This document shows positions 8,342 to 17,435 of a stretch of 64,000 bases of DNA, piece after piece. The notes beneath the pieces were generated by a model, which was given only the letters and a program-made list of their open reading frames with translations, was not told the DNA's origin and did not search any database. The stretch covers positions 3,100,001-3,164,000 of the forward strand of contig CBDBBY010000001.1 in NCBI GenBank assembly GCA_965203215.1, given 5' to 3'. Source of the DNA: CBDBBY01 sp965203215. GTDB taxonomy: Bacteria; Pseudomonadota; Alphaproteobacteria; Rhodobacterales; Rhodobacteraceae. Position 1 is the first letter of the stretch. Every line of letters starts with the position of its first letter. The translations under genes were made by a program, and so were the position numbers.

Positions 8342-9265
8342 ATGAACAAGTTGCTTGGATCCGTCGGCCTTTTTGCGGCCGCGGGCGCGTTGGCCGGACT
8401 GACAGGGATGTCGGCAGCCGCGCAAACAATCGTCGTCAGCATGAAAGGTCCGGGAGCGGGGAACCCGTTCTGGGCAGCCGTACAGCGCGGCGCGGAAGAG
8501 AAGGCTGCTGAACTCGGCGTCGAGGTCGTGGTGCTGTCGCCACCGACCGAATCCGACGTGCCTGCCCAAATCGCCCAGCTGGAAGACCAGCTCGCGAAAG
8601 GCGTCGACGGGATCGTGCTTGCGCCCACAGATCCGAATGCCTTGGCACCTGTGGTCGACGAAGCGCTTGAGGACGGCGTTCCCGTGGTGTTCGTGGACAC
8701 CAAGGGCACGAACGAAGGCGTGACCTACATCGGCACCGACAATGAAATGGGCGCAGCGTTGGCCGCCAAGCACATCTGCGACAATGTGGCAGCCGGTTCC
8801 GACGTCGCCATTCTGCAGGGCATCGTCACGCAATCCACGGGCAAGGCCCGCGCCGACGGTTCGAACGCCGGCTTGACCGACTGCGGCCTCAACATAGTCG
8901 CCGAGCAGACCGGCGAATGGGACCGCGCCAAGGGCATGGCGGTCATGGAGAACATCATCACCGGCAATCCGAACCTGATGGCCGTCTTCGCCAGCAACGA
9001 CAATATGGGGCTCGGCGCGATCGAAGCGCTCAAGAACGCCGACATGCTGGACCAGGTGTTCATCGTCGGCTTCGATGCGAATCCGGATGCCGCAGAAAGC
9101 GTGCTTGCCGGCGAAATGTCCGCAACCGTCGCGCAGAACCCCTACAACATGGGCGCGTTCGGGATTGAAAGCGTAATGACGCTGATCAACGGCGGTTCGC
9201 TGGATCCCGTTATCGATACCGGAACAGTTCTGGTCACGATGGAAAACGCCGAAGGCTTCAAATAA
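8342..9265 (+). CDS. CUT2-type sugar ABC transporter, periplasmic binding protein
   Basis: A 307-residue protein with a Sec signal peptide (cleavage probably after SAAA, about residue 27) and a two-lobed periplasmic-binding-protein/LacI fold of the RbsB type. Typical elements are PFWAAVQRGAEE, a DGIVLAPTDPNAL lobe segment, TGKARADG and FASNDNMGLGAIEAL. It captures the sugar in the periplasm. A good ribosome site (GAGGAG) lies 5-10 bases before the ATG. It follows the permease after a 103-bp gap, which often allows separate high expression of the binding protein. No kinase or isomerase adjoins it, so the substrate stays open; pentoses or related sugars are the family norm. Confidence 0.88.
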   Translation: MNKLLGSVGLFAAAGALAGLTGMSAAAQTIVVSMKGPGAGNPFWAAVQRGAEEKAAELGVEVVVLSPPTESDVPAQIAQLEDQLAKGVDGIVLAPTDPNALAPVVDEALEDGVPVVFVDTKGTNEGVTYIGTDNEMGAALAAKHICDNVAAGSDVAILQGIVTQSTGKARADGSNAGLTDCGLNIVAEQTGEWDRAKGMAVMENIITGNPNLMAVFASNDNMGLGAIEALKNADMLDQVFIVGFDANPDAAESVLAGEMSATVAQNPYNMGAFGIESVMTLINGGSLDPVIDTGTVLVTMENAEGFK

Positions 9266-9280
9266 CGGCGGAAAACGCGT

Positions 9281-9308
9281 CGCCGCCGCGTCGTCGGATG
9301 CGGCGGCG
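9281..9308 (+). terminator. GC-rich stem-loop after binding-protein gene
   Basis: CGCCGCCGC and GCGGCGGCG form a perfect 9-bp stem around a 10-base loop, starting 15 bases after the stop of the binding-protein gene. No T-run follows, so it may act as an mRNA 3' stabiliser or a Rho-assisted end rather than a classical terminator. Confidence 0.5.
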
Positions 9309-9949
9309 GTCCATTGCAAATTTGATGCGTCCCGCCCGCTTCCTGCTTCGCGATTTGCTGAATTCGAATCTGACGCCGGACGTTTCTTCGCCCAGCCGCG
9401 AAATTGGCTCTTGGCAATTTAAGGGCAAAGAGTCCGGCACCTCGGTGTGTGCAGTTGAACACCTCCCCTGAAGGTCGGTCGTGCGAGACTGTCCCCTTTT
9501 CGTGGAGGGGAAGACATCAAAGACGATTCCTCATCCGTCAAATCGGCTCCGAGCCGGAGGGCGTGCAAAGCATCCTTGTCAGGTTGACTGATGACAAAAT
9601 ATGTCACGTCTTGGCGAGACCGCTCAATTTTCGGTCAAGCTCGAGAATTAACAAGCCATTTCTACTTTCTGGTATCAATTGCGCGTGCTACCGATGATTC
9701 GAAATTTTGCCGAAATGAATTTTTTGCCTGACAACAGCAAAGGATTGATAATGAAGAAGCGCTTGTTCTTTTGAGTCCTGTGATCTGCGTCCGATTTTGC
9801 GATCAAATTGTGTTCGAGAACACGCACGGGTCGCCAGCGGACTTCGGCCGAAGCAATAATGCGGTTCAAGGCTGTCTCGCCAGACGACTGATGCATCTGC
9901 AATCCTCGAGCGATTCAGGAAACGCCGAAATGGCAATGGCAGCGATTGC
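9309..9949. other. Intergenic stretch before hamA, 641 bp
   Basis: No gene was recognised. The base composition becomes more AT-rich between about 9600 and 9800, and a small CCCC/GGGG hairpin sits near 9494-9511. It presumably contains the promoter of the hamAB pair. None of the open frames here has a domain or ribosome site. Confidence 0.5.
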
Positions 9950-10714
9950 ATGCCCGTGACCGCCGGAACAGTCGTTTATGCACTCGGCGCGATACCCTGT
10001 TCAGGACTTGGGCTTAGTTGGTCGAACGCAGATCTCGACACAGCCTTGAGCGAGAGAATTGCGGGATTGGTGTTCGACGACGAGGGCAAGGCCGACCTCG
10101 AGAGCGTCGTGAGAGAGTTAGCCGATACCGAGTTTGCTCAGGAAGGCATAAACCAGATTCTTTCTAGTCCCGAAACGATCAATGACTGGCGTGTCGGGGA
10201 GGCCATTGCCGAGGCATACCTTACCGATCATAGATCATGCCACTTTCCTTGGCCTGTCGGCCGGGACGAACGAAAGAGCGGCTCCAGTCTCCCCGGAGCG
10301 GACCTTGTCGGATTTCGATCCGATGAGAGTGGTGTCGCATTGGCCTTTGGCGAGGTCAAGACGTCTTCAGAAGCGAATTATCCTCCAAGAGTTATGTACG
10401 GCGAAACTGGATTGAAAACGCAACTCGAAAATTTGCGCGATCAAAAGAGAATCCGCGACGATCTTTTCAAATATATCGGCCATCGGGCAAAGGGAGTGCC
10501 TTGGCGAGCGCACTTTATAGACGCCAGCCGCCGTTACCTTAAAAACAGTTCAGATGTGCATCTCTACGGTGTGCTGATACGTGATGTTGCTCCGCATGAA
10601 GACGATTTGAGGATGCCCGTGATGCAGTTCTGTGCTGGATGCCCTGAGGGAACGCGCATCGAGCTCCTCGCATTTCACTTGCCCAATGGGCGCATCAGCA
10701 GCCTTGGTTGTTGA
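9950..10714 (+). CDS. hamA: HamA-like nuclease (DUF1837), Hachiman defence
   Basis: A 254-residue protein with the DUF1837 pattern of HamA, the effector nuclease of Hachiman anti-phage systems. The PD-(D/E)xK-type core is visible as GADLVGF (Asp118) and FGEVKTS (Glu135, Lys137). In described Hachiman systems HamA forms a complex with the HamB helicase, which senses abnormal DNA and releases a non-specific DNase. Here hamB follows after 30 bp in the same direction, which supports the call. The ATG at 9950 has no strong ribosome site. The middle segment (about 85-115) is poorly conserved by eye. A related pair with DUF1837 plus helicase is E. coli AbpAB. Confidence 0.8.
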   Translation: MPVTAGTVVYALGAIPCSGLGLSWSNADLDTALSERIAGLVFDDEGKADLESVVRELADTEFAQEGINQILSSPETINDWRVGEAIAEAYLTDHRSCHFPWPVGRDERKSGSSLPGADLVGFRSDESGVALAFGEVKTSSEANYPPRVMYGETGLKTQLENLRDQKRIRDDLFKYIGHRAKGVPWRAHFIDASRRYLKNSSDVHLYGVLIRDVAPHEDDLRMPVMQFCAGCPEGTRIELLAFHLPNGRISSLGC

Positions 10715-10744
10715 CTCGGTAGCAGAGCAAGCGGGAGGAGATGC

Positions 10745-13700
10745 ATGAGCCTTTCCGCCAGTGCGTTTGATGCACTCCAAGATCATTGGGCAGTCACTGA
10801 GATTAGTCACGGAACTCTCGACCGGGCAGACCGTCTTGTCAATGAACGCCTCGCCACAAAGGATGTCGGGAAGGAAATCGACTTCTCATTCAAGGTGTGC
10901 TCGGAAGACGATCATTTCCTTGAGCAAATCGCACTCTCCTATGAGATGGCGGCAATTGAGGGTCTGGACGAACTAAGCCGTCCTGCCGGCGGGAATATAG
11001 ACTTGCGAAACCAAGCGGTCGCCGCGTCTTACAAGGCTTTCGAAATCCGGCGCTTGATGGCCGTGCCTTCCGAAACGCACGACCGCTTGTTTTTTGTCCT
11101 GCAGCTGTCGGCCATGGGTTATTGCGGCGATCGCTGGTCCGATCTCAGGCACTGGATTAAAGAAAATGAAGCAGCTCTGGTCGCGCCGAGCGTGGCAGGC
11201 GTTCCGTGGGACCGCCGTCTGCTTTATCGGCTGTTTCATTGCTGGGTGCGTCTCTTTCGCAAGAATGGATGGGACGATCTTGACCGTGTCCGCGAGATTA
11301 TTGCGGGCTTGCGCGATGATCAAAAACACTTTGAAGCGGAGCGGTTGAACAACGGCTCTCATACTGTTGATCGCGCAGTGGCTTTGCGCTTGGTCGCACT
11401 CTATCATTGGGCCAAAGGAACGGAAATCCTCGCTCAATACATGTTGCAAGGTCAGCCTGTCGCACCGTTTACAAATCTCGACAAGCACTTTGATGCTGCA
11501 CGGAAAGCTGCAATTGCGTCCGCAGATGCCCTGCATGAAATCGCCTTGCGGTGGCTCCATGCTACGGCACGAGTCATGGTGACCAGTTCCCTCTGGTGGG
11601 CCACGCGCTCGGTGAACTCCAAAACGTCCGAATTTGTCAGAGCCCTTACTCATCGCCAGCATCAAGCGATGTTCGAACTGTTGCCGCCGCAGCGGGCGGC
11701 ACTTCTGGAACGCGGCCTCCTTGACCAAGCCAAAACAGCGATAGTTGTGGATATGCCGACCTCGGGAGGCAAAACTCTGTTGGCGCAATTTCGAATGCTT
11801 CAGGCACTCAACCAGTTCGACGCTCAAAACGGCTGGGTCGCTTACGTCGCTCCGACTCGCGCATTGTCTGCTCAAATCACGCGCAGACTGCGGAAGGAGT
11901 TCGACCCGATAGGCCTGCGGGTCGAACAACTTACCGGTGCTATTGAGGTAGATGCTTTTGAAGATGAGCTGCTCAGTGAGACGCAGCAAGCGTTCCATGT
12001 TTTGGTTGCCACGCCGGAGAAGCTCTCGCTCGTCATTCGCAATAAGAAAGTTGCGCGGCCTTTGGCGCTCGTCGTCATGGACAAGGCTCACAATATTGAA
12101 TCGAAAGGCCGCGGGCTCCGGGTCGAGTTGTTGTTGGCCACTGTCAAACGTGACTGTCCACGCGCAAATTTCGTTCTCTTGATGCCATTCGTGGAAAGCG
12201 CGGAGACCATTGCGCATTGGCTGGCACAAGATATTGACGCTGGCCAAGCGATTAGCCTCGGCACGACGCCCTGGAAGCCCAATGAGCGCATAATCGGTCA
12301 TTACCGGGCGGTCGAGGACAACAGCGAACGGGGCGGTTGGCATCTGGAATTTGAGACGCTGACGGCAACGCAAAAGGCGTTGCCGTTGCGTGGCACGCAT
12401 CGCGTCGGCCGCGTGAAGCCAATCCGAGTTCCTAAAAGCAAAGTTTTGTCCAGACGAGAGCAGCAGGGCTTTGGTTTGCAGACGGCGGCTATGGCAGTCG
12501 TGATGTCTGCACGCGGCACCTCGGTAGCCGTCGCCAACAATATTAACACGGTTTGGAGCATGGCTAGAGAGGCAGCAAAGAGCCTTCCGGAAAATGACCC
12601 AATCCCTGAAGATATTCAGCTTGTACGAAATTTTATCCGTAGCGAGATCAGTCACGATTTTGAATTGGCGACGCTTCTCAAGAAAGGGGTCGGCGTTCAC
12701 CATGCGGGACTATCGGACGACACCCGCGCGCTAATGGAGTGGTTGGCGGAACGCGGAAGCCTCCGAATGCTGTGCTCAACCTCGACCATTGCTCAAGGAA
12801 TCAATTTCCCGGTTTCGTCCGTGTTCTTGGCTTCTCGTTTCGTGCCCCAAGGACGTCACTCCATCGAGATGTCCCCGCGTGAATTCTGGAATCTGGCAGG
12901 CCGGGCCGGGCGGATCGGACACAGCAGTGTCGGCGTTTTGGGGCTTGCTGAAGGCAACGACCGTGATGCGGTGATTTCCTTCGTCAGTCGCAGTACCGGC
13001 GCCCTTGTTTCACGTTTGGTCACCCTCATTGACGAGCTTGCCGAACGCGGCGAGCTGTACCAATTGTCCGATTTGCTTTGGCAGGATCAATGGGAAGATT
13101 TCCGCTGCTACGTAGCTCATTTGTGGGCGGAGAAGAAGAATCTTGACGCCGTCCTCGCAGACACGGAGCATCTTTTGCGGCAGACCTACGGCTATACGAG
13201 CCTGCGCAATGATCCGGCACAGCGGGAAAAGGCCGATGCACTGCTTGAGGCCACGCGATCCTATGCCCGAAAACTTGCGGAACAGCCAGGTCGAGCCGAA
13301 CTTGCGGATTCGACGGGATTCTCGCCCGAAGGCGTCGCGCAGGCCATGTCAGGATTGCGCGGGCTGCGAGAGCAGCTGACGCCATTGGATTGGGCGCCGG
13401 ACAGACTGTTTGGCGAAGGCGGCAAGATTGCTGATTTGTACGGCGTGATGCTGAAAGTCCCCCAGCTCAAGCAACAACTCGAAAAGATTGCCGGAGAAGG
13501 ATTTGACCGGATTCGTCTGTCTGACATCACACGCGACTGGGTAAACGGACACGGCATCGACGCCATTGCTCGCAAGTATTTTTCCCAAGACCAAAACGGC
13601 GGAATCGCGACGGCCGCGATCACGGATGCGTGCCGGGCCATTTATCGGGCGATAGTCAACAATGGAACTTGGGGGGTTTCGGCGCTCAGCCGTGTGTCCT

Positions 13701-14020
13701 CGATGGACTTTGAGGGGATGGACGAATTCGAACGGCGGCGGATCAACGTGCTACCTGCAATGATCTACCACGGCGTTCGCACTGAGGAAGCCGTCCTTAT
13801 GCGCATGAATGCGGTGCCGCGAAGCGCTGCTGAAGCCCTTGGGACCCTGTATCGCGATTTCAACGAGCGCGACGAGTGCCGGTTCACGGTGGACAAAACC
13901 CGGTCCTTTCTCAAGGGGCTCGAAGATCGCGACTGGGAAAACGCACGTCCTGCGCAAGCCTCGCTTTCAGGCAGCGGATACAAGAGAGTCTGGCAGATTC
14001 TTTCCGGAGAGGCGGGATAA
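10745..14020 (+). CDS. hamB: HamB-like SF2 helicase, Hachiman defence
   Basis: A 1091-residue superfamily-2 (Ski2-like) helicase. An N-terminal helical region of about 300 residues precedes Walker A PTSGGKT (338-344), then a TPEK motif, the motif-II position MDKAHN (Asp446 to His449) and the second RecA domain with GVHHAGLSDDTR, STSTIAQGIN and NLAGRAGRIG. The long C-terminal part is probably helical. A strong ribosome site (GGGAGGAG) lies just upstream of the ATG. It would load and release HamA. The oddity is motif II: the catalytic glutamate of DEAH is replaced by lysine (codon AAG, one transition from GAG), which should cripple ATP hydrolysis if real. Confidence 0.82.
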   Translation: MSLSASAFDALQDHWAVTEISHGTLDRADRLVNERLATKDVGKEIDFSFKVCSEDDHFLEQIALSYEMAAIEGLDELSRPAGGNIDLRNQAVAASYKAFEIRRLMAVPSETHDRLFFVLQLSAMGYCGDRWSDLRHWIKENEAALVAPSVAGVPWDRRLLYRLFHCWVRLFRKNGWDDLDRVREIIAGLRDDQKHFEAERLNNGSHTVDRAVALRLVALYHWAKGTEILAQYMLQGQPVAPFTNLDKHFDAARKAAIASADALHEIALRWLHATARVMVTSSLWWATRSVNSKTSEFVRALTHRQHQAMFELLPPQRAALLERGLLDQAKTAIVVDMPTSGGKTLLAQFRMLQALNQFDAQNGWVAYVAPTRALSAQITRRLRKEFDPIGLRVEQLTGAIEVDAFEDELLSETQQAFHVLVATPEKLSLVIRNKKVARPLALVVMDKAHNIESKGRGLRVELLLATVKRDCPRANFVLLMPFVESAETIAHWLAQDIDAGQAISLGTTPWKPNERIIGHYRAVEDNSERGGWHLEFETLTATQKALPLRGTHRVGRVKPIRVPKSKVLSRREQQGFGLQTAAMAVVMSARGTSVAVANNINTVWSMAREAAKSLPENDPIPEDIQLVRNFIRSEISHDFELATLLKKGVGVHHAGLSDDTRALMEWLAERGSLRMLCSTSTIAQGINFPVSSVFLASRFVPQGRHSIEMSPREFWNLAGRAGRIGHSSVGVLGLAEGNDRDAVISFVSRSTGALVSRLVTLIDELAERGELYQLSDLLWQDQWEDFRCYVAHLWAEKKNLDAVLADTEHLLRQTYGYTSLRNDPAQREKADALLEATRSYARKLAEQPGRAELADSTGFSPEGVAQAMSGLRGLREQLTPLDWAPDRLFGEGGKIADLYGVMLKVPQLKQQLEKIAGEGFDRIRLSDITRDWVNGHGIDAIARKYFSQDQNGGIATAAITDACRAIYRAIVNNGTWGVSALSRVSSMDFEGMDEFERRRINVLPAMIYHGVRTEEAVLMRMNAVPRSAAEALGTLYRDFNERDECRFTVDKTRSFLKGLEDRDWENARPAQASLSGSGYKRVWQILSGEAG

Positions 14021-14492
14021 GGATCGCCTATATAGCCGGGCCGGAATTTGCAGAATTCTTGGTACGCAATCCACGCCATTGCTTGATCATGCGCGCCACA
14101 AGATCGGGACGGCGATGCGCGCTGTCATGAACCGCCTGCCGGATCGATTGAGGCCGCCGAGAACGTCGAAATGTTGTGCCAAAAAAGGGAAAAACACGTA
14201 AAAACAGATGTTTATCTAAAAAATATGTTGAAGGCTGAATGCATTTGTGAATATTGAATCGTACTCTCATAGCGATGATCGAAACGCGACCCAAGTTCGC
14301 GAACGCCCGCATCAATGCGAGTCCAGGCTGCGCCAAGAGCATCGCCATATCAGCAGGCAAACTCGTTGCGGTCACGGATGGGCCGATAAATCATGCCGTC
14401 AAGGGCCGATCAGACCGTCCGGTCGATGCGGAACCTTACATTCAGCACATTGTTCGCATATGTATTGCGGACAACCTGCCTCGGAATTCTTC
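14021..14492. other. Intergenic stretch between hamB and fxsA, 472 bp
   Basis: No gene was recognised. Around 14170-14250 the sequence is A/T-rich (for example AAAAAACGTAAAAACAG and AAAATATGTTGAAGG), marking the right edge of the accessory segment. An fxsA promoter is expected here but no clear -35/-10 pair was seen. Confidence 0.45.
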
Positions 14493-14942
14493 ATGAAACT
14501 GTTTCTACTGTTCGTTTGCGTGCCGCTCATCGAAATTGGGCTTTTCGTACAAGTGGGCGGCTTCATCGGCCTTTGGCCGACGCTGATCGTCGTCGTCCTG
14601 ACCGCCGTTCTCGGCACGTGGCTGCTGCGAATACAAGCTCAAGGAGTTATCTACAGCCTAAAAATCGCGGCCGAGCAAGGATTGGATCCGACGCCAAATC
14701 TCGTGCACGGAATTCTGGTGTTCGTCTCGGCGCTGCTCCTTTTGACCCCGGGATTCTTCACCGACGCCGTAGGTCTCTCGCTGATGTCGCCGCATGTGAG
14801 GGAATGGGTGATCCGCTGGTTCGGAAAGCAATTCGCAAACCAAGCCTATTCCGTTATGTCGAGAAGAACCTCGAAGGGACCGCGCTCGGTCGAGATAATC
14901 GAGGGCCAAGCGGAAGATATCGATCCCGACAACCAACGTTGA
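14493..14942 (+). CDS. fxsA: FxsA family membrane protein
   Basis: A 149-residue inner-membrane protein with three to four hydrophobic segments near residues 1-20, 25-45 and 75-100, and the FxsA motif LLLTPGFFTDAVGL. The family is named after the E. coli protein that, when overproduced, relieves F-plasmid exclusion of phage T7; its normal function is unclear. The ATG at 14493 places the first membrane segment at the N-terminus. In related genomes fxsA sits between timA and secB. Here secB lies 1.2 kb further on, with a terC gene in between, and timA is far to the left. Confidence 0.9.
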   Translation: MKLFLLFVCVPLIEIGLFVQVGGFIGLWPTLIVVVLTAVLGTWLLRIQAQGVIYSLKIAAEQGLDPTPNLVHGILVFVSALLLLTPGFFTDAVGLSLMSPHVREWVIRWFGKQFANQAYSVMSRRTSKGPRSVEIIEGQAEDIDPDNQR

Positions 14943-15176
14943 CGCGATCTCAGCCGCCGTCCGGGCGCGTCGATCAGGCCGCTTGCCTTCTTGCCGGTCA
15001 TGACCGCCGCCGCGTTCGTGCTGCCCGAAACGATTGTCGGCACTGTCGAGCGGTTGGCCGCGCGCAATCTTGCCCCTTTTTTCCCGCGCCTGCCGGATGG
15101 AATATCGTCGTTGCCTTGCTCCTCGCCGGACGCAGGCCGGAACCTGACCCTTCGGAACCCGAGCGGGTCCAGAATT

Positions 15177-15785
15177 TCAGCTAAGCAGGCGGACCAGCTC
15201 GGTCGAGCCGTCCCAAATCATCGCCCCCGTCAGATACACCAGAAACGCCAAGCCTGCGTACGACAGCCACGGGAATCGGGTCATCAGCCGCATGATCAGC
15301 GTTGCGCAAAACGCCATGAATGCGATGGCGAGCGCCAAGCCGAACACCAGCAGCGCAGTGTCTTCGCGGGCAATGGCCGCGACCGCCAGCACGTTGTCGA
15401 TCGACATCGAAATATCGGCCGCTGCGATCGTGTAAAGCGCGCTCCGCAACTTTTGACTTTTCGCGGGAGCAGGCGGCTCTATTCCTGCAGCCTCGGCTTT
15501 TTTCGCCTTTCGGCTTTCGGCCAGATCCCGATAGAACCTCCAGCAAACCCAAGCCAGAAGCAGGCCGCCGACCAGCAATATGCCCGGTATCCGGATCAGG
15601 TACGACGCGATGACTGCGAACACGACCCGCAGCAGAGCTGCCAAGCCCATGCCGAACGCGATGACTTTTTTCCGCTTTTTCTCTTCAATGCCCGCGGCGG
15701 CCATGCCGATGACGATCGCATTGTCGCCGGACAGAATGATGTCGGCGAAAATGATCTGAAGAATCTTCAAGATTTCTTCGTGCAT
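15177..15785 (-). CDS. TerC family (YjbE-type) integral membrane protein
   Basis: From the ATG at 15785 the protein has 202 residues, seven predicted hydrophobic segments and the two family motifs: ADIILSGDNAIVIGMAA near the N-terminus and AADISMSIDNVLAVAAIA in the second half. The paired acidic residues in the membrane are thought to handle metal ions; bacterial relatives export manganese or are linked to tellurite resistance. A longer frame from 15815 adds ten residues and is less likely. It is convergent with fxsA. The 234 bp between the two stop codons hold no recognised gene. Confidence 0.82.
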   Translation of the reverse strand: MHEEILKILQIIFADIILSGDNAIVIGMAAAGIEEKKRKKVIAFGMGLAALLRVVFAVIASYLIRIPGILLVGGLLLAWVCWRFYRDLAESRKAKKAEAAGIEPPAPAKSQKLRSALYTIAAADISMSIDNVLAVAAIAREDTALLVFGLALAIAFMAFCATLIMRLMTRFPWLSYAGLAFLVYLTGAMIWDGSTELVRLLS

Positions 15786-16156
15786 GGGAGCGCACCCGCA
15801 TTCTGTCTTGAGCACTCATGCAAGCCGTTCGGATGCAAGCCGCAAAAATGCTCCCGCTTTCGGCGCTGCCGAGTTGCGGAATTCAAGTTTGCCGATTTGC
15901 CGCTTGATCAACGGGATTGCTGCCGCGCACCGCTCGTACCTACCTTTTCAGATATAGAGATGAAAGACGCTGATTCAATGCGAGGGTTGCGGCGAAGCCA
16001 GTTTGTGGCTGCATAGCCCTGCCGTACCTTGCGCGAATGGTCTGAAGGGGTTCCGTTTCGAGGTCGGCGCGTCCCTGCAATTGCAAAATCTTGAATATTC
16101 GCGCCGTTTGCACCATATTCCAATGCGGGTGGCATTCAGTCCAGCTGGGGAGAGTC
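15786..16156. other. Divergent terC/secB intergenic region, 371 bp
   Basis: It separates terC (minus) and secB (plus) and must contain both promoters. No gene was recognised. An open frame runs upstream of secB to 16091 but lacks family similarity before MAKPNGG. Confidence 0.45.
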
Positions 16157-16660
16157 ATGGCCAAGCCAAACGGGGGCGACGAAACAGGCTCGAAAAATCA
16201 TCCGCCGCGATTGCAGATCGTCAGCCAGTTCATACGCGACCTGTCCTTCGAAAACGTCGCCATGCAGAAGAAGCTGGTTCCGGCCGGCCAACCCGAAATT
16301 CAGGTCCATGTGAACCTCGACGCCAAGAAAATTGATGCGGCCGGCACCTACGAGATCGCCGTGACTTTGAATATCGCCTCAAAGGACAAGCCGACCGGGA
16401 ACACTCTGTTCGTGCTTGAACTGGACTACTGCGGAATTTTCAAAATCGAAAACGTCCAGGAGAACTTCCTGCACCCTTTCCTGATGATCGAATGCCCGCG
16501 GCAAATGTTTCCGTTCATCCGCCGGATCGTCTGCGATCTGACCCGGGACGGCGGCTTTCCGCCGTTCGACATGGAGGTCATCGACTTCGCAGCCCTCTAC
16601 CAGAAGGAAATGAGCAAGAGGCGCAGCGATCAGAATCCCGGCCACAGCACCACGCATTGA
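16157..16660 (+). CDS. secB: SecB, protein-export chaperone
   Basis: A 167-residue cytosolic chaperone that keeps preproteins unfolded and hands them to SecA. Recognisable family segments are LQIVSQFIRDLSFENV near residue 20, the long IQVHVNLDAK strand, VLELDYCGIF and CPRQMFPFIRRIVCDLTRDGGFPP towards the end. The ATG at 16157 (MAKPNGG) is preceded by GGGGAGAG at a good distance. Alphaproteobacteria usually carry it beside dnaQ, as here; the two genes are convergent, with 43 bp between stop codons. Confidence 0.95.
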   Translation: MAKPNGGDETGSKNHPPRLQIVSQFIRDLSFENVAMQKKLVPAGQPEIQVHVNLDAKKIDAAGTYEIAVTLNIASKDKPTGNTLFVLELDYCGIFKIENVQENFLHPFLMIECPRQMFPFIRRIVCDLTRDGGFPPFDMEVIDFAALYQKEMSKRRSDQNPGHSTTH

Positions 16661-16703
16661 ATCATCGCGGGTCGGGTCGGCGGGAGTTTCATCATCCCGG
16701 CCG

Positions 16704-17435
16704 TCAGCCTTGGCCGCGACGCGCGTAGCGGTTCCAAATCGCTTCCTTGCCCAGCTTGTCGACGAACGCCGCATGGGCCTGCAATTCCTCGTCGGTGATC
16801 CTGGGCGGCAAGCGCGACTCCCGCGCCGGAAGCGCTGAATCGCCGGCGTCGCTTCGGCTTCCGCCATTCGCGTTCGCGTCGTCGATGGCCTTCAAAAAGC
16901 CGTCGTTCGCGCCTTTCAGCTTGAAGTAGACGTCGGCCAGCAGTTCCGCATCGAGCAAAGCGCCGTGCTTGCTTCTGGCCGTCTTGTCGACGTTGAAGTG
17001 CTTGCAAAGGCCGTCAAGGCTGCGCGACGGGAGTTCCGGAAATTCCTTTCTCGCAATTTCAAGCGTATCCACCACGGGGTTCTTGAGGCGGTCGCGCCCC
17101 AATCTGTTCAATTCCCCGTTTACGAACGCCAGATCGAAGGATGCGTTGTGGATCACGAGCGGCGCGTCGCCGAGGAACTCCAGGAACTCGTCGACGATCT
17201 CTTTGAATTCCGGCTTGGTTCCGAGGAATTCATCCGACAGGCCATGAATTTCATACGCGGATTCCGGCATCGCCATGCATGGATTGATATACTTGTGGAA
17301 ATTCCGACCAGTTCTCGTGAAATTGTCCAAATCGAGTTCAATCATCCCGATTTCCACGATTCTATTTCCTTCCTCCACTTTGAGTCCCGTGGTTTCCGTA
17401 TCAAGTACGATCTGAAGCACCGCTTTTCCTTTCAT
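16704..17435 (-). CDS. dnaQ: DNA polymerase III epsilon subunit (proofreading exonuclease)
   Basis: A 243-residue 3'-5' exonuclease of the DEDDh class. ExoI is VLDTETTG (Asp and Glu ligands), ExoII includes HNASFDLAF, and ExoIII is KHGALLDAELLADVY with the catalytic His and Asp. The C-terminal segment RITDEELQAHAAFVDKLGKEAIW is the tail that contacts the polymerase alpha subunit. The start at 17435 (MKGKAVLQIVLDTET) overlaps the end of coaE by 35 bp. The frame remains open to 17558, but that part is the coaE shadow. It is the last gene of the maf-aroE-coaE-dnaQ run. Confidence 0.95.
   Translation of the reverse strand: MKGKAVLQIVLDTETTGLKVEEGNRIVEIGMIELDLDNFTRTGRNFHKYINPCMAMPESAYEIHGLSDEFLGTKPEFKEIVDEFLEFLGDAPLVIHNASFDLAFVNGELNRLGRDRLKNPVVDTLEIARKEFPELPSRSLDGLCKHFNVDKTARSKHGALLDAELLADVYFKLKGANDGFLKAIDDANANGGSRSDAGDSALPARESRLPPRITDEELQAHAAFVDKLGKEAIWNRYARRGQG

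Noticed and set aside
10973..12703. A 576-codon open frame on the minus strand across hamB
   Set aside because: It is the antisense of a clearly conserved helicase and has no domain of its own.
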